A stretch of 64,000 nucleotides of DNA. Source: Bradyrhizobium niftali. GTDB taxonomy: Bacteria; Pseudomonadota; Alphaproteobacteria; Rhizobiales; Xanthobacteraceae. The stretch is taken from contig NZ_SPQT01000015.1 in assembly GCF_004571025.1 (NCBI RefSeq), positions 62,001 to 126,000 on the forward strand, written 5' to 3'. A program made the translations under genes and the position numbers. Below the pieces are notes generated by a model that worked only from the letters and a program-made list of their open reading frames with translations, had not been told where the DNA came from and searched no databases. Below are positions 54,574-63,890 of the stretch, one piece after another (position 1 is the first letter of the stretch; each line of letters begins with the position of its first letter).

Positions 54574-55548
54574 ATGGTCGAATTTCTCGTTTCGAAACTG
54601 CATGACGTCCGCTTCATGACCATGCTGCTGGCGGCCATCGCCGCCAGCGCCACCGTCTATACGCTGGTGATGCCCCTGTTCGCAGGCGAGGGCCTCTCCA
54701 AGCGCATGAAGGCGGTGGCGAGCGAGCGCGAGCGGATCCGGCAGCGCGAGCGCGAGCGCCTCAACAAGAGCGAGAAGGTCTCGCTGCGCCAGACGCCGAA
54801 GCAGCTCGTCTCCAAGGTCGTCGAGGATTTCAACCTCACCAAATGGCTCGCGCAGGAAGCTGCCCGCGACAAGCTCATCATGGCCGGCTACCGCGGTCAG
54901 GCGCCGTACGTCACCTTTCTGTTTGCGCGCATGGTCGCCCCGCTCGCCCTGTTCGTGGGCTCGGTCCTGTACGTGTTCCTGATCGCGCATATGGACAAGC
55001 CGATGCCGGTCAAGATCGGGATCTGCGTCGGCGCCGCCTATCTCGGGCTTCAGGCCCCGATGCTGTTCCTCAAGAACGCGATCTCCAAGCGCCAGCTCTC
55101 GATCAAGCGCGCCTTTCCCGACGCGCTCGACCTGCTGCTGATCTGCATCGAATCCGGCATGTCGGTCGAAATGGCGTTCCGGAAAGTCGCCACCGAGATC
55201 GTCGGCCAGTCGATCGCACTGTCGGAAGAGTTCACGCTGACCACCGCCGAGCTGTCCTATTTGCAGGACCGCAAGGTCGCCTATGAGAACCTGGCGCGGC
55301 GCACCGGGCTCGAGGGCGTCAAGTCGGTGTGTCTGGCGCTTCAGCAGGCGGAACGTTACGGCACTCCGCTCGGACATTCCCTGCGCGTCATGGCGCAGGA
55401 AAACCGCGACATGCGCATGAACGAGGCCGAGAAGAAGGCCGCCGCGCTGCCGCCGAAGCTGACGGTGCCGATGATCCTGTTCTTCCTGCCGGTGCTGTTC
55501 GTCGTCATTCTCGGGCCGACCGGCATCAAGATCTCCGAGATGCAATAA
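54574..55548 (+). CDS. tadC: Inner-membrane platform protein TadC
   Basis: This 324-residue T2SSF-domain protein is paralogous to TadB (FPDALDLLLICIESGMSVEMAF), with one N-terminal, two central and one C-terminal membrane helices and a heptad-like charged linker of Arg/Glu repeats at about 40-60. It is the partner of TadB, which lies nine bases upstream, and ends the plus-strand pilus run. Confidence 0.93.
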   Translation: MVEFLVSKLHDVRFMTMLLAAIAASATVYTLVMPLFAGEGLSKRMKAVASERERIRQRERERLNKSEKVSLRQTPKQLVSKVVEDFNLTKWLAQEAARDKLIMAGYRGQAPYVTFLFARMVAPLALFVGSVLYVFLIAHMDKPMPVKIGICVGAAYLGLQAPMLFLKNAISKRQLSIKRAFPDALDLLLICIESGMSVEMAFRKVATEIVGQSIALSEEFTLTTAELSYLQDRKVAYENLARRTGLEGVKSVCLALQQAERYGTPLGHSLRVMAQENRDMRMNEAEKKAAALPPKLTVPMILFFLPVLFVVILGPTGIKISEMQ

Positions 55549-55609
55549 CGCAAGACGTGGCCGCGCGCGGTTCGCGCGAGCGGCTTCAGGATGAGACGAT
55601 CAGGTCGGA

Positions 55610-56422
55610 TCAGTCGGGCCGGGTGAGCGCGGCGACCGGAGTCCGCTTCGGCGTACCGCGCGGGGCGTCGTTGCGGCTCAGCATTTCCTTCAGATAGGCG
55701 ACATTGGCCGCGGCCTGTTCCGGCGGCAGGTCCGCCTTCACGATGGTTTCGGCTTCGGCAAAGCGGCCCTGGAGACCGACGACCAGGCCGAGATTCTGCC
55801 GCACCCGCGCGTTCGCGCGCGGCGAGGCGTGGGCCTGCCGCAACGCCTCCTCGGCCTTCGGCAGGTCCTTCGACAACATGTAGGACAGGCCGACATTGGA
55901 GAGCACACCGGGATCGCCCGGCGCGATCTTCAGCGCACTCGCATAATACGAGCGCGCCTCCTCGTGACGACCCATCTGATCGAGCGCCGTGCCCTGCACC
56001 GAGAGCAGGCGCCAGTCCGGATTGTCGGGAGAATGCGCTTTCGACAGCACGTCGAAGGCCTGCTGGAAATTGCCGTTGTCGGCGAGTGCACGGCCGTACT
56101 GGGCGAGCAGCGGCTTGTTGCCGGGATTGGCGATGGTCGCCTGCTCGAGGACGGCGACGGCCTGGGCGCGCTGGCCGTTGGCGCGCAAGGCCTGGCCATA
56201 GCCGAGCGCCGCCTCGGTGTCCTTGGGATTGGCACGATAACGCTCGCCATAGACTTCGGCGGCGCGCGCGGGATCGCTGGAAGGGGCCTCCGCGCGCGAC
56301 CCGATCGAGCCGGTCACGTCGGAGAGCTTTGACATTGCCGTGCAGCCGCCGAGGCTCATGGCCACCACCGCGACGAGCGAGGCAGATGCGAGAAGCCGGG
56401 CAGGACTGAACTGTTGACGCAT
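55610..56422 (-). CDS. tadD: TPR lipoprotein, TadD-like
   Basis: This 270-residue lipoprotein (VAVVAMSLGGC, Cys27) has about four to five tetratricopeptide repeats (AEVYGERYRANPKDTEAALGY, and LLAQYGRALADNGNFQQAF). It matches TadD, a lipoprotein needed for secretin assembly in the Tad system. It is convergent to tadC, with a CtrA-type site upstream. TPR proteins are alike in sequence, so the name relies on position. Confidence 0.85.
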   Translation of the reverse strand: MRQQFSPARLLASASLVAVVAMSLGGCTAMSKLSDVTGSIGSRAEAPSSDPARAAEVYGERYRANPKDTEAALGYGQALRANGQRAQAVAVLEQATIANPGNKPLLAQYGRALADNGNFQQAFDVLSKAHSPDNPDWRLLSVQGTALDQMGRHEEARSYYASALKIAPGDPGVLSNVGLSYMLSKDLPKAEEALRQAHASPRANARVRQNLGLVVGLQGRFAEAETIVKADLPPEQAAANVAYLKEMLSRNDAPRGTPKRTPVAALTRPD

Positions 56423-56482
56423 GACGCTTTGACTCTCGCGCGGATGGATCGAGCCGAACGCGCCAGCAATAGACTGTTAACC

Positions 56483-56497
56483 CTAATGGCCGGTTAA
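56483..56497 (-). promoter_or_regulatory. Candidate CtrA-type site upstream of tadD
   Basis: The minus strand reads TTAA-CCGGCCA-TTAG, one mismatch from TTAA-N7-TTAA, about 60-75 bases before the tadD start. A second TTAACC-like word lies next to it (56477-56482 on plus). Confidence 0.4.
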
Positions 56498-56511
56498 CGC
56501 CGGGAGCCCCC

Positions 56512-58014
56512 TCACGGCGGCGTCTGCGGCGGCACCTCTCCGCCGAGACCGAGGTCGAGGCCGAGCGCCTTCACCTGCTCGTTCAGGTCCCGCAGCAATT
56601 GCAGCCTTTCCTGCGCCTGCGCCTCGACATCGACGTCCGTGCGCGGCATCCCGGGCCATTCGCGCCGGAGGTCGTCGCGATGGACCAGACGCTTCGCCCG
56701 AAGCTCGTCAAGCCGAAGCGGATCGATGCCGAGCACGCCGGCGGATTGCCCGATCAGCCGGCACAGCAGCACGGTCACCGCGGCAACCGCATCGGCCTCA
56801 TGCTTGCGCCCGAACCTCGAGAACTTGCCGTCGAGATCGGCCCAGACATGGGAGGTGACGAGATAGGCGTGGAGCGCATTCGCCCAGTCCGGCTCGCCGC
56901 ATGCATAGAATGCGCGGCGCATCAGGAGCCGGCGAGCCAATGCGGCGACCTGATCCCGCTTCAGCGTCGCGATTGAAGCGATCTCGATTGCCGACTGGAC
57001 GGCCGGGTCGCGGGAATAATCCCGCCCTGCCGGCAACCAGATGATGCCGCCCGGCAGGTTCGAGTCGAGCAGGCGGAAGCCGCCGTCGTTGCGCGGCCGC
57101 GAATAGCGCGCGATCGCAAATCCATGTTCGGAGTTGCCTGCATCGGACATTGGACCGAAATGGACGATGTTGAAGCCGGCATCGTCGCCGCCCTGCCCGG
57201 TCGAGGACGGACAGGACAGCACGTAGATCGTGCGCCAGAATGCTTCATCGCCCCTGCTCCGCGTCGCGCGCGGATCCGGAATCGAATAGCGGGTCAGCCC
57301 CTCGACATGCCGGTGACCGTGCAGGACCAGATCGACGTTGAGCGAGGTGGCCGCTTCGAGGAAGGTCGCGGGCGCGGCGAGATACATCAGCGGTTCATCG
57401 GGGGTGCCGAGAAAGCGCTTTCCTTCGCCGGTCGCCTGCGGCAGCGGATGATGGTGCAGCGCCAGCACCCGCACGAGGTTGTCCGCCGGCTCGGCGTAAT
57501 CGGCGCGTCCAGCCGATCCAAGGCTGCCCGCAAGCTCGACGCTCAGCCGGGCGGAATCCGCAACCATGGCGTGGTACGTGCCTTGGTCGATATTGCCGCT
57601 CGCAAGCGTCGTGAGGCTGGCGCGGTTGGAATCCAGCAGCACCAGATCGAGGCCGGCGTGGCGGTAATAGACGCTCTTCGAGGTCCGCGGCAGATGCAGG
57701 TAGTCATAGACGTCGTGGCGGCCCGCGCGCTGGCTCGGACGCTTGGCGTCGTGATTGCCGGCAATCGCCTGGATGTCGGTGAACACACGGCTCCGCCGGA
57801 AGGACGCGATGACGGCGAGCGCTTCGTCGAGCGCGCGCGGCGTCGGGTCGTCCACGAGATCGCCTGTGATCAGCAGGATGCGATCGGGAACGTCCGCGAA
57901 GGCCGCCATCCTCTCGCGCAGAGCGGCGCTCAGTGTCTCGATCGTCGCAAGCAGCCGCCCTGACCCGTCCAGATGCAGGTCGGAAATCTGCGCAATAACG
58001 AACGATCTATCCAT
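56512..58014 (-). CDS. Calcineurin-like metallophosphoesterase
   Basis: This 500-residue cytoplasmic protein has an N-terminal metallophosphoesterase domain with the metal ligand motifs ISDLHLDG (Asp12, His14), GDLVDD, and AGNHD, and a His motif in VLHGHRHVEG. The second half (about 320-500) has no recognisable domain. Members cleave phosphodiesters or phosphomonoesters; substrate unknown. The ATG at 58014 starts the domain; upstream frame is not conserved-looking. It is not clearly part of an operon. Confidence 0.85.
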   Translation of the reverse strand: MDRSFVIAQISDLHLDGSGRLLATIETLSAALRERMAAFADVPDRILLITGDLVDDPTPRALDEALAVIASFRRSRVFTDIQAIAGNHDAKRPSQRAGRHDVYDYLHLPRTSKSVYYRHAGLDLVLLDSNRASLTTLASGNIDQGTYHAMVADSARLSVELAGSLGSAGRADYAEPADNLVRVLALHHHPLPQATGEGKRFLGTPDEPLMYLAAPATFLEAATSLNVDLVLHGHRHVEGLTRYSIPDPRATRSRGDEAFWRTIYVLSCPSSTGQGGDDAGFNIVHFGPMSDAGNSEHGFAIARYSRPRNDGGFRLLDSNLPGGIIWLPAGRDYSRDPAVQSAIEIASIATLKRDQVAALARRLLMRRAFYACGEPDWANALHAYLVTSHVWADLDGKFSRFGRKHEADAVAAVTVLLCRLIGQSAGVLGIDPLRLDELRAKRLVHRDDLRREWPGMPRTDVDVEAQAQERLQLLRDLNEQVKALGLDLGLGGEVPPQTPP

Positions 58015-58310
58015 CTTGCGCCGCTCGTTGCGGATGCTGCGCCGCCAAATACGATGAGAGAAATGCTTTCGACGAACGGGTTCAGGCCGGTCTCGGCCCG
58101 GGCGAGGACGAACCCCGGGGCAAGTATCAACCGCGTGCCACTCCGTTCCTGCACTCGATGGGTGCAGAGGTGAGCAGCGCAATCTAAAATATTCGCCGAT
58201 AATGCCACAACCACAGCGCTAGTAAAGCCCTGCCGCCGTGCGCGCGTGAACGGCAGTTCTCTGCACGGATGGATACGAGATCTGCCCGTCGCTGGTGTCG
58301 TTTCACCGGA

Positions 58311-58514
58311 TCAATATTCGATGGCAAGCCGCTTGCGGATTTCGTCGACGCGCTTGTCGAGCGCATCGAAGCGGGCGTGTACGGAGCGGTCGTGGAGATA
58401 GAAGACGTAGCCGCCGGCAAGAAACGCGAAGATCCAATGATGATGCTCGACATAGCTGAAGATCGCCTCGACGGCCTGGCCGATGAATGTGACCATGCTC
58501 CACACGACGTCCAT
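58311..58514 (-). CDS. Small one-pass membrane protein
   Basis: The 67-residue protein has a His-rich turn (YVEHHHWIFAFLAGGYVFYL) forming one membrane segment and a charged C-terminal helix (ARFDALDKRVDEIRKRL). GGGAGG lies just upstream of the ATG at 58514, supporting translation. No family is recognised. It is separated from the M17 aminopeptidase gene by about 200 bases of divergent promoter region, and from the phosphoesterase gene by nearly 300 bases. Confidence 0.7.
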   Translation of the reverse strand: MDVVWSMVTFIGQAVEAIFSYVEHHHWIFAFLAGGYVFYLHDRSVHARFDALDKRVDEIRKRLAIEY

Positions 58515-58718
58515 TGCATTTCCTCCCGGCAGGCTTCGCCTTCGGCCGCCGGCGATCCGTTTCCATCTGGCGGCCGTTGCCGGAACCTAGCATGGCCCCC
58601 TTGCTGCGAGTAGCGGCTCGCTCAACGGTGACGGCAAAGCCGATTGCGGCCACGGCAAAACTCTGCGAAGTCTCCTTCATCCGCATAACCAGCCTGATCT
58701 GACGACCCGGACCCGCCA

Positions 58719-60092
58719 ATGCCTTCTGTCTTCGAGACGTCGCCGACCGCCATCCCGATCACCTTCGTCACCAAGTCGAGCTGGGATCAGGTCGCCGAGA
58801 CGCTGCCGCCGGCGCAACGCCAGTTCGCAACGGCGAGCGCCTTCACCGCCAAGCCGGGCGGCTATCTCGCCCTGCCCGCCCCCGACGGTGCGATCGCGCA
58901 GGTGCTGTTCGGCCTCGAGGACGAGGGCGCAAGATCCCGCGACCTGTTCCGGCCGGGCGCCCTGCCCGGCCTGCTGCCGCCGGGCACCTATCGCTTTGCC
59001 AATGCACCGCACGATGCACGGCTCGCCGCACTCGCCTTCGCGCTCGGCTGCTACCGCTTCGCCCGCTACCGCAAGGCGGATAGACCCGATGTCCGCCTGG
59101 TGCCGCCTGACGGCGTCGACGCGATCGAGATCAGCCGCATGGCGGATGCCGCGATGCTGGCGCGCGACCTCATCAACACGCCGTCCAACGACATGGGGCC
59201 GGAGGAGCTCGCTGCAGCCGCGCAAGAGCTCGCCAGCGAATTCGGCGCGAGCTTTGCCTGCACCATCGGCGAGGATCTGAGGACAGATTTTCCGCTGATC
59301 CACGCCGTCGGCATGGCCTCGGACCGCGCGCCGCGGCTGATCGACATCTGCTGGGGCGATCCCGCCCATCCCAAGGTGACGCTGGTCGGCAAGGGCGTGT
59401 GCTTCGACACCGGCGGGCTCGACCTGAAGCCGTCGAGCGGCATGCTGATCATGAAGAAGGACATGGGTGGCGCGGCCAACGTTCTGGCGCTCGCGCGCAT
59501 GGTGATGGACGCGAAGCTGAAGGTCCGGCTGCGCGTGCTGATTCCGGCGGTCGAGAATGCGGTCGCCGGCAATGCCTTCCGCCCGCTCGACATTTTTACA
59601 TCGCGCAAGGGCATCACGGTCGAGATCGGCAATACGGACGCCGAAGGCCGGCTCGTGCTCGCCGATGCACTGGCGCTCGCCGACGAGGAGAAGCCCGACC
59701 TGCTGATCGATCTCGGCACGCTGACCGGAGCTGCACGCGTCGCGCTGGGGCCGGATTTACCGCCCTTTTACACCAATGATGAGACGCTTGCCGCCGACGT
59801 CGCGCGCTGCGCCGTCAGGGAGAACGATCCGTTGTGGCGCATGCCGCTGTGGCCGGCTTACGATTCCTGGCTAGACTCCAAGACCGCCACCATCACCAAT
59901 GCACCGTCCGGCGGCTTTGCCGGCTCGATTATCTGTGCGCTGTTCCTGCAACGCTTCGTCGAGCAGGCCAAGAGCTGGCTGCATGTCGACATCTATGGCT
60001 GGACGCCGTCGGCGAAGCCGGCGCGCCCCGAAGGCGGCGAGTGCCAGGCCGCGCGCGCCATCTACACATTGCTGAGCGAGCGCTATGCATGA
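58719..60092 (+). CDS. M17 leucyl aminopeptidase family protein
   Basis: This 457-residue metallopeptidase has the dizinc-site motifs KGVCFDTGGLDLKPSSGML, MKKDMGGAAN and NTDAEGRLVLADAL, which hold the metal ligands and catalytic Lys and Arg. It removes N-terminal residues from peptides in the cytoplasm. The N-terminal domain is about 170 residues as in the PepA/PepB group. The stop overlaps the start of the NlpC/P60 gene by eight bases, so the two enzymes are translationally coupled. Confidence 0.93.
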   Translation: MPSVFETSPTAIPITFVTKSSWDQVAETLPPAQRQFATASAFTAKPGGYLALPAPDGAIAQVLFGLEDEGARSRDLFRPGALPGLLPPGTYRFANAPHDARLAALAFALGCYRFARYRKADRPDVRLVPPDGVDAIEISRMADAAMLARDLINTPSNDMGPEELAAAAQELASEFGASFACTIGEDLRTDFPLIHAVGMASDRAPRLIDICWGDPAHPKVTLVGKGVCFDTGGLDLKPSSGMLIMKKDMGGAANVLALARMVMDAKLKVRLRVLIPAVENAVAGNAFRPLDIFTSRKGITVEIGNTDAEGRLVLADALALADEEKPDLLIDLGTLTGAARVALGPDLPPFYTNDETLAADVARCAVRENDPLWRMPLWPAYDSWLDSKTATITNAPSGGFAGSIICALFLQRFVEQAKSWLHVDIYGWTPSAKPARPEGGECQAARAIYTLLSERYA

Positions 60093-60939
60093 TCCAGGAC
60101 ACGATCCAAGGCTGACACCGGCGCGGGCCGACCTCGCCGCCAAGTATCTCGAAGGCAAGGTGCAGTCGGAGCGCTTCGTCACCGGCGAGGAATTCGAGGT
60201 GACGGATGCGATTGCAGCGGTGCGCGAGCAGCCGTCCCCGGGCGCGATGCTGATGACGGAGGCGCTGCGCGGCGAGCGCGTCACGGTCTACGATCGCAAT
60301 GGCGAGGGCTGGGCCTGGGGCCAGCTTGGCGGTGACGGCTATGTCGGCTGGCTTCCCGATGCGGCGCTCCTGAAGCCGACGGCCGCCCCGACGCACAAGG
60401 TCAGCGCGCTGCGAACGTTTGCGTTCCCCGGCCCCTCGATCAAGCTGCCACCAGCCGGCACGCTCGTGATGGGATCGAAGCTGGCGGTGGCCCGCGAGGA
60501 CGGCAGCTTCGCGGTGACGCGTGACGGAGCCTATCTGCCGAAGGTGCATCTCGCCCCACTCGATCATCGCGAGCCGGACTTCGTCGCAGTGGCCGAACGC
60601 TTCGTCGGCACGCCCTATCTCTGGGGCGGCAAGAGCAGCCTCGGCATCGACTGCTCGGGTCTCGTGCAGGTCTCGCTGACGGCGGCCGGCACCGGCTGCC
60701 CGCGCGACAGCGACATGCAGCAGGCCGGCCTTGGCCGCGCCCTGGAGCCGCATGAGCGAAGCAGCTTGCTGCGCGGCGATCTGATCTTCTGGAAGGGCCA
60801 TGTCGCCATCGTCCGCGACGGCGGCACCATGGTTCACGCCAACGCGCATCATATGGCGACGGTGATCGAGCCGATCGAACCGGCGATTGCGCGGATCAAG
60901 CAGGCCGGCAGCGAGGTCATGGCGATCAAGCGGCTCTGA
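60085..60939 (+). CDS. NlpC/P60 peptidase with SH3-like domains
   Basis: The 284-residue protein has two bacterial SH3-like regions (about 60-155) and a C-terminal NlpC/P60 (C40) domain with the catalytic Cys190 (DCSG), His239 (GHVA) and His251. Such enzymes cut D-Glu to diamino acid bonds of cell-wall peptides. No signal peptide is present, which suits a cytoplasmic recycling peptidase of the YkfC type rather than a secreted hydrolase. It is coupled to the M17 gene. Confidence 0.9.
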   Translation: MHDPGHDPRLTPARADLAAKYLEGKVQSERFVTGEEFEVTDAIAAVREQPSPGAMLMTEALRGERVTVYDRNGEGWAWGQLGGDGYVGWLPDAALLKPTAAPTHKVSALRTFAFPGPSIKLPPAGTLVMGSKLAVAREDGSFAVTRDGAYLPKVHLAPLDHREPDFVAVAERFVGTPYLWGGKSSLGIDCSGLVQVSLTAAGTGCPRDSDMQQAGLGRALEPHERSSLLRGDLIFWKGHVAIVRDGGTMVHANAHHMATVIEPIEPAIARIKQAGSEVMAIKRL

Positions 60940-60947
60940 TTATTCCA

Positions 60948-61061
60948 GTCATTCAGGGGCACGCGCATCGCGCGTGAACTATGAGGTGCAATTGCATATC
61001 TGAGAATCTCGCCCCACAATCTCTGGATTCCGGGTTCGCGCCACGCGCGCCCCGGAATGAC
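60948..61061. repeat. Palindromic repeat, third copy of the ATTCCGG family
   Basis: GTCATTC-type arm at 60948 and its degenerate complement ending at 61061, with the shared core GGATTCCGGGTTCGCG. It sits between the convergent NlpC/P60 and yejF genes and resembles the elements at 3871-3961 and 34889-34979, but its left arm is more diverged. Confidence 0.65.
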
Positions 61062-61069
61062 AGCAGTTC

Positions 61070-62707
61070 CTACGTCGCCACCGATCCATTCCCGGCCGTC
61101 TCCAGCCGGAATGCCGCCGCGAACAGTGCGCGCGTGTAGTCGCTCTTGGGGTTCTTGAACAGCTCGGCCGCCTGCCCCTCCTCGACCACCTTGCCGCCGC
61201 GCATCACGATGAGATGGCTGGCAAGCGAGGCGACGACGCGCAAATCGTGCGAGATGAACATGTAGGTGAGATCGCGCTTGCGCTGGAGCTCGCGCAAAAG
61301 ATCGACCATCTGCGCCTGGAACAGCATGTCGAGCGCGCTGGTCGGCTCGTCCAGCACGACGAAATCCGGTTCCAGCACCACCGCGCGCGCGATGCTGATG
61401 CGCTGGCGCTGGCCGCCGGAGAACTCATGCGGGTAGCGGTAGCGGGTGTCGGGCTTCAGCCCGACGTCCTCGAGCGCCTTGACGACGCGCGCCTCGCGCT
61501 CCTCGCGCGACAGTTTCGGCTGATGCACGGAGAGGCCTTCGGCGATGATGTCGGCGACCGACATGCGCGGACTGAGCGAGCCGAACGGATCCTGGAACAC
61601 GATCTGCATGTCGCGCCGGAACGGCCGCATCTCCTTGAAGCGCAGGCCCTGGATGTCTTTCCCCAGGAACACGATGCGCCCGTTCGAGGAGATCAGCCGC
61701 AGCAGCGCCAGCCCCAGCGTGGTCTTGCCCGAGCCGGATTCGCCGACGACGCCGAGCGTCTCGCCCTTGCGCACGGCGACGCTGACGCCGTCGACCGCCT
61801 TGATGTGGCCGACCGTCTTGCGCATCAGGCCACGCTTGATCGGAAACCACACTTTCAGGTCGTCGGCCGACATCACCACCGGCGCACCCGGCTGCGGCGG
61901 CGCGGGATCGGGCTTCGGCTCGGCCGCGAGCAGGTCGCGCGTATAGGGGTGCTTCGGCGTCTTGAACACCTGCTCGACCGGTCCCTGCTCGACGATCTCG
62001 CCGCTCTTCATGACGCAGACGTGGTCAGCGATGCGGCGCACGATGCCGAGATCATGGGTGATGAAGAGCAGGCTCATGCCGAGCCGCGCGCGGATCTCGG
62101 CGAGCAGCGCCAGGATCTGCGCCTGCACGGTGACGTCGAGCGCCGTGGTCGGCTCGTCCGCGATCAGCAGGTCGGGCTCGTTGGCGAGCGCCATCGCAAT
62201 CATCACGCGCTGACGCTGGCCTCCGGAGAGCTGGTGCGGATAGCTGTTGAGCCGCGTCTCCGGATCGGGGATGCCGACCTGGGTCAACAGCTCCAGCGTC
62301 CGCTTGCGCGCCAGTGCGTTGCTGGTCGGATTGTGCAGCTGGATGATCTCGCCGATCTGCGCCTCGATCGTGTGCAGCGGGTTGAGCGAGGTCATCGGCT
62401 CCTGGAAAATGATGGAGATGTCGCTGCCGCGGACCTCCCGCATCTGCTGCTCGGACTGGTCGATCAGCTCCTGTCCCTTGAATCGGATGCTTCCCGAGGG
62501 GTGCGAGGCGTTCGGATAGGGCAGCAGCTTGAGGATCGAGAGCGCGCTGACGGACTTGCCGGAGCCGGATTCGCCGACCAGCGCCAGGCATTCGCCGCGC
62601 TTGATCTGGAACGAGACCTTGTCGACCGCGAGTGTCGTGGCACCACCCTGGTGGAAGGCCACCGACAGGTCGCGTACGGCAAGCAGGGGCTGGTTGATCG
62701 CGTCCAT
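61070..62707 (-). CDS. yejF: Peptide ABC transporter ATPase YejF
   Basis: This 545-residue double ATPase has Walker A GESGSGKS near residue 45 with its LSGGQ, and a second GESGSGKTT near residue 333 with FSGGQ. The fusion of DppD- and DppF-like halves is characteristic of YejF. It energises YejBE for uptake of peptides, including microcin C and, in Agrobacterium relatives, cell-wall peptides. yejE lies four bases upstream. Confidence 0.94.
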   Translation of the reverse strand: MDAINQPLLAVRDLSVAFHQGGATTLAVDKVSFQIKRGECLALVGESGSGKSVSALSILKLLPYPNASHPSGSIRFKGQELIDQSEQQMREVRGSDISIIFQEPMTSLNPLHTIEAQIGEIIQLHNPTSNALARKRTLELLTQVGIPDPETRLNSYPHQLSGGQRQRVMIAMALANEPDLLIADEPTTALDVTVQAQILALLAEIRARLGMSLLFITHDLGIVRRIADHVCVMKSGEIVEQGPVEQVFKTPKHPYTRDLLAAEPKPDPAPPQPGAPVVMSADDLKVWFPIKRGLMRKTVGHIKAVDGVSVAVRKGETLGVVGESGSGKTTLGLALLRLISSNGRIVFLGKDIQGLRFKEMRPFRRDMQIVFQDPFGSLSPRMSVADIIAEGLSVHQPKLSREEREARVVKALEDVGLKPDTRYRYPHEFSGGQRQRISIARAVVLEPDFVVLDEPTSALDMLFQAQMVDLLRELQRKRDLTYMFISHDLRVVASLASHLIVMRGGKVVEEGQAAELFKNPKSDYTRALFAAAFRLETAGNGSVAT

Positions 62708-62711
62708 TGGC

Positions 62712-63890
62712 CTACCTGAACGTCTTGCGCGGATCGAAGGCGTCGCGCACCGCTTCGCCGATGAAGATCAACAGCGACAGCATGATGGCGACCGAGAAGA
62801 AGCCGGAGAAACCCAGCCACGGCGCCTGCACGTTGGACTTGGCCTGCGACAGCAGCTCGCCGAGCGAGGGTGAGCCGGGCGGCAGGCCGAAGCCAAGAAA
62901 GTCGAGTGCCGTCAACGTCATCACCGACGAGGAGACGATGAACGGCAGGAACGTCATGGTCGCGACCATCGCGTTCGGCAGCAGGTGGCGGAACATGATG
63001 ACCGGGTTGGAGACGCCGAGCGCCCGCGCGGCCTGGATGTATTCGAAGTTGCGCCCGCGCAGGAACTCGGCCCGCACGAGACCGACCAGCGAGACCCAGG
63101 AGAACAGCAGCAGGATGCCGAGCAGCACGAAGAAGCCGGGCACGAGGACCGAGGACAGGATCAAGAGAAGGTAGAGCGACGGAATTGCCGTCCATATCTC
63201 GATGAAGCGCTGGAAGATGAGATCGACCCGTCCGCCGAAATAGCCCTGCACCGCTCCCGCTGCGATGCCGATGACGGATGAGATGATCGTGAGGCAGAGG
63301 CCGAACAGCACCGAGATGCGGAAGCCATAGATCAGCCGCGCCACCACGTCGCGCCCCTGATCGTCCGTACCCAGCCAGTTGTATTCGAGGTCGCGGCAGC
63401 TCTTCAGCCCCTTCTTCTCTACGACAAGTTTGCACTGCGCTTCCGTCAGCATCCAGGTCGGCGGCGATGGCGCCGGCGTCGGCAAGTCGAGATTGTGGGT
63501 GTCGTAGGAATAGCGGATCAGGGGCCAGACGATGGCGCCGCCCTTGTCCTTGATGAGCTTCTGCAAGTAGGGGTCGCGGTAGTCGGCCGCCGTCTCGAAA
63601 TCGCCGCCGAAGGTGGTTTCCGAATAGGTCACGAAGGCAGGCCAATAGAGACGGCCGTCGAACTTGACCAGGAAAGGCCGATCGTTGGCGATCAGCTCGG
63701 CGAACAGCGAGACCACGAACAGGGCGATGAATATCCAGAACGACCAGTAGCCGCGGCGGTTGGCCTTGAAATTCTGCCATCGCCGCCTGTTCAGCGGCGA
63801 AGGAGCGAACGGCTTGCCCGTGATCGGAACGACCTCGCCCAGCGGAGACTGGGTCGTGGTTTCGATCGGCGTCGGCGCGATAACCGTCAT
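62712..63890 (-). CDS. yejE: Peptide ABC transporter permease YejE
   Basis: This 392-residue permease has a long hydrophilic N-terminus, one early helix (YWSFWIFIALFVVSLFAEL), a large periplasmic segment (about 70-185), and five C-terminal membrane segments with the EAA-type region RALGVSNPVIMFRHLLP. It matches YejE, which is longer than DppC. The ATG at 63890 shares a base with the yejB stop (TGATG) and has GGGAGG four bases upstream. Confidence 0.93.
   Translation of the reverse strand: MTVIAPTPIETTTQSPLGEVVPITGKPFAPSPLNRRRWQNFKANRRGYWSFWIFIALFVVSLFAELIANDRPFLVKFDGRLYWPAFVTYSETTFGGDFETAADYRDPYLQKLIKDKGGAIVWPLIRYSYDTHNLDLPTPAPSPPTWMLTEAQCKLVVEKKGLKSCRDLEYNWLGTDDQGRDVVARLIYGFRISVLFGLCLTIISSVIGIAAGAVQGYFGGRVDLIFQRFIEIWTAIPSLYLLLILSSVLVPGFFVLLGILLLFSWVSLVGLVRAEFLRGRNFEYIQAARALGVSNPVIMFRHLLPNAMVATMTFLPFIVSSSVMTLTALDFLGFGLPPGSPSLGELLSQAKSNVQAPWLGFSGFFSVAIMLSLLIFIGEAVRDAFDPRKTFR

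Noticed and set aside
53446..55545. Very long minus-strand open frame opposite tadB and tadC
   Set aside because: It lies antisense to two well-supported genes. Its composition (Arg, His, Asp, Gln rich, low complexity) is the usual result of reading high-GC coding DNA on the other strand.
58127..58140. Sigma-54-like word TGGCACGCGGTTGAT on the minus strand before the phosphoesterase gene
   Set aside because: The -24 half is perfect, but the -12 GC is absent at the required spacing, so it is not a functional sigma-54 promoter by consensus.
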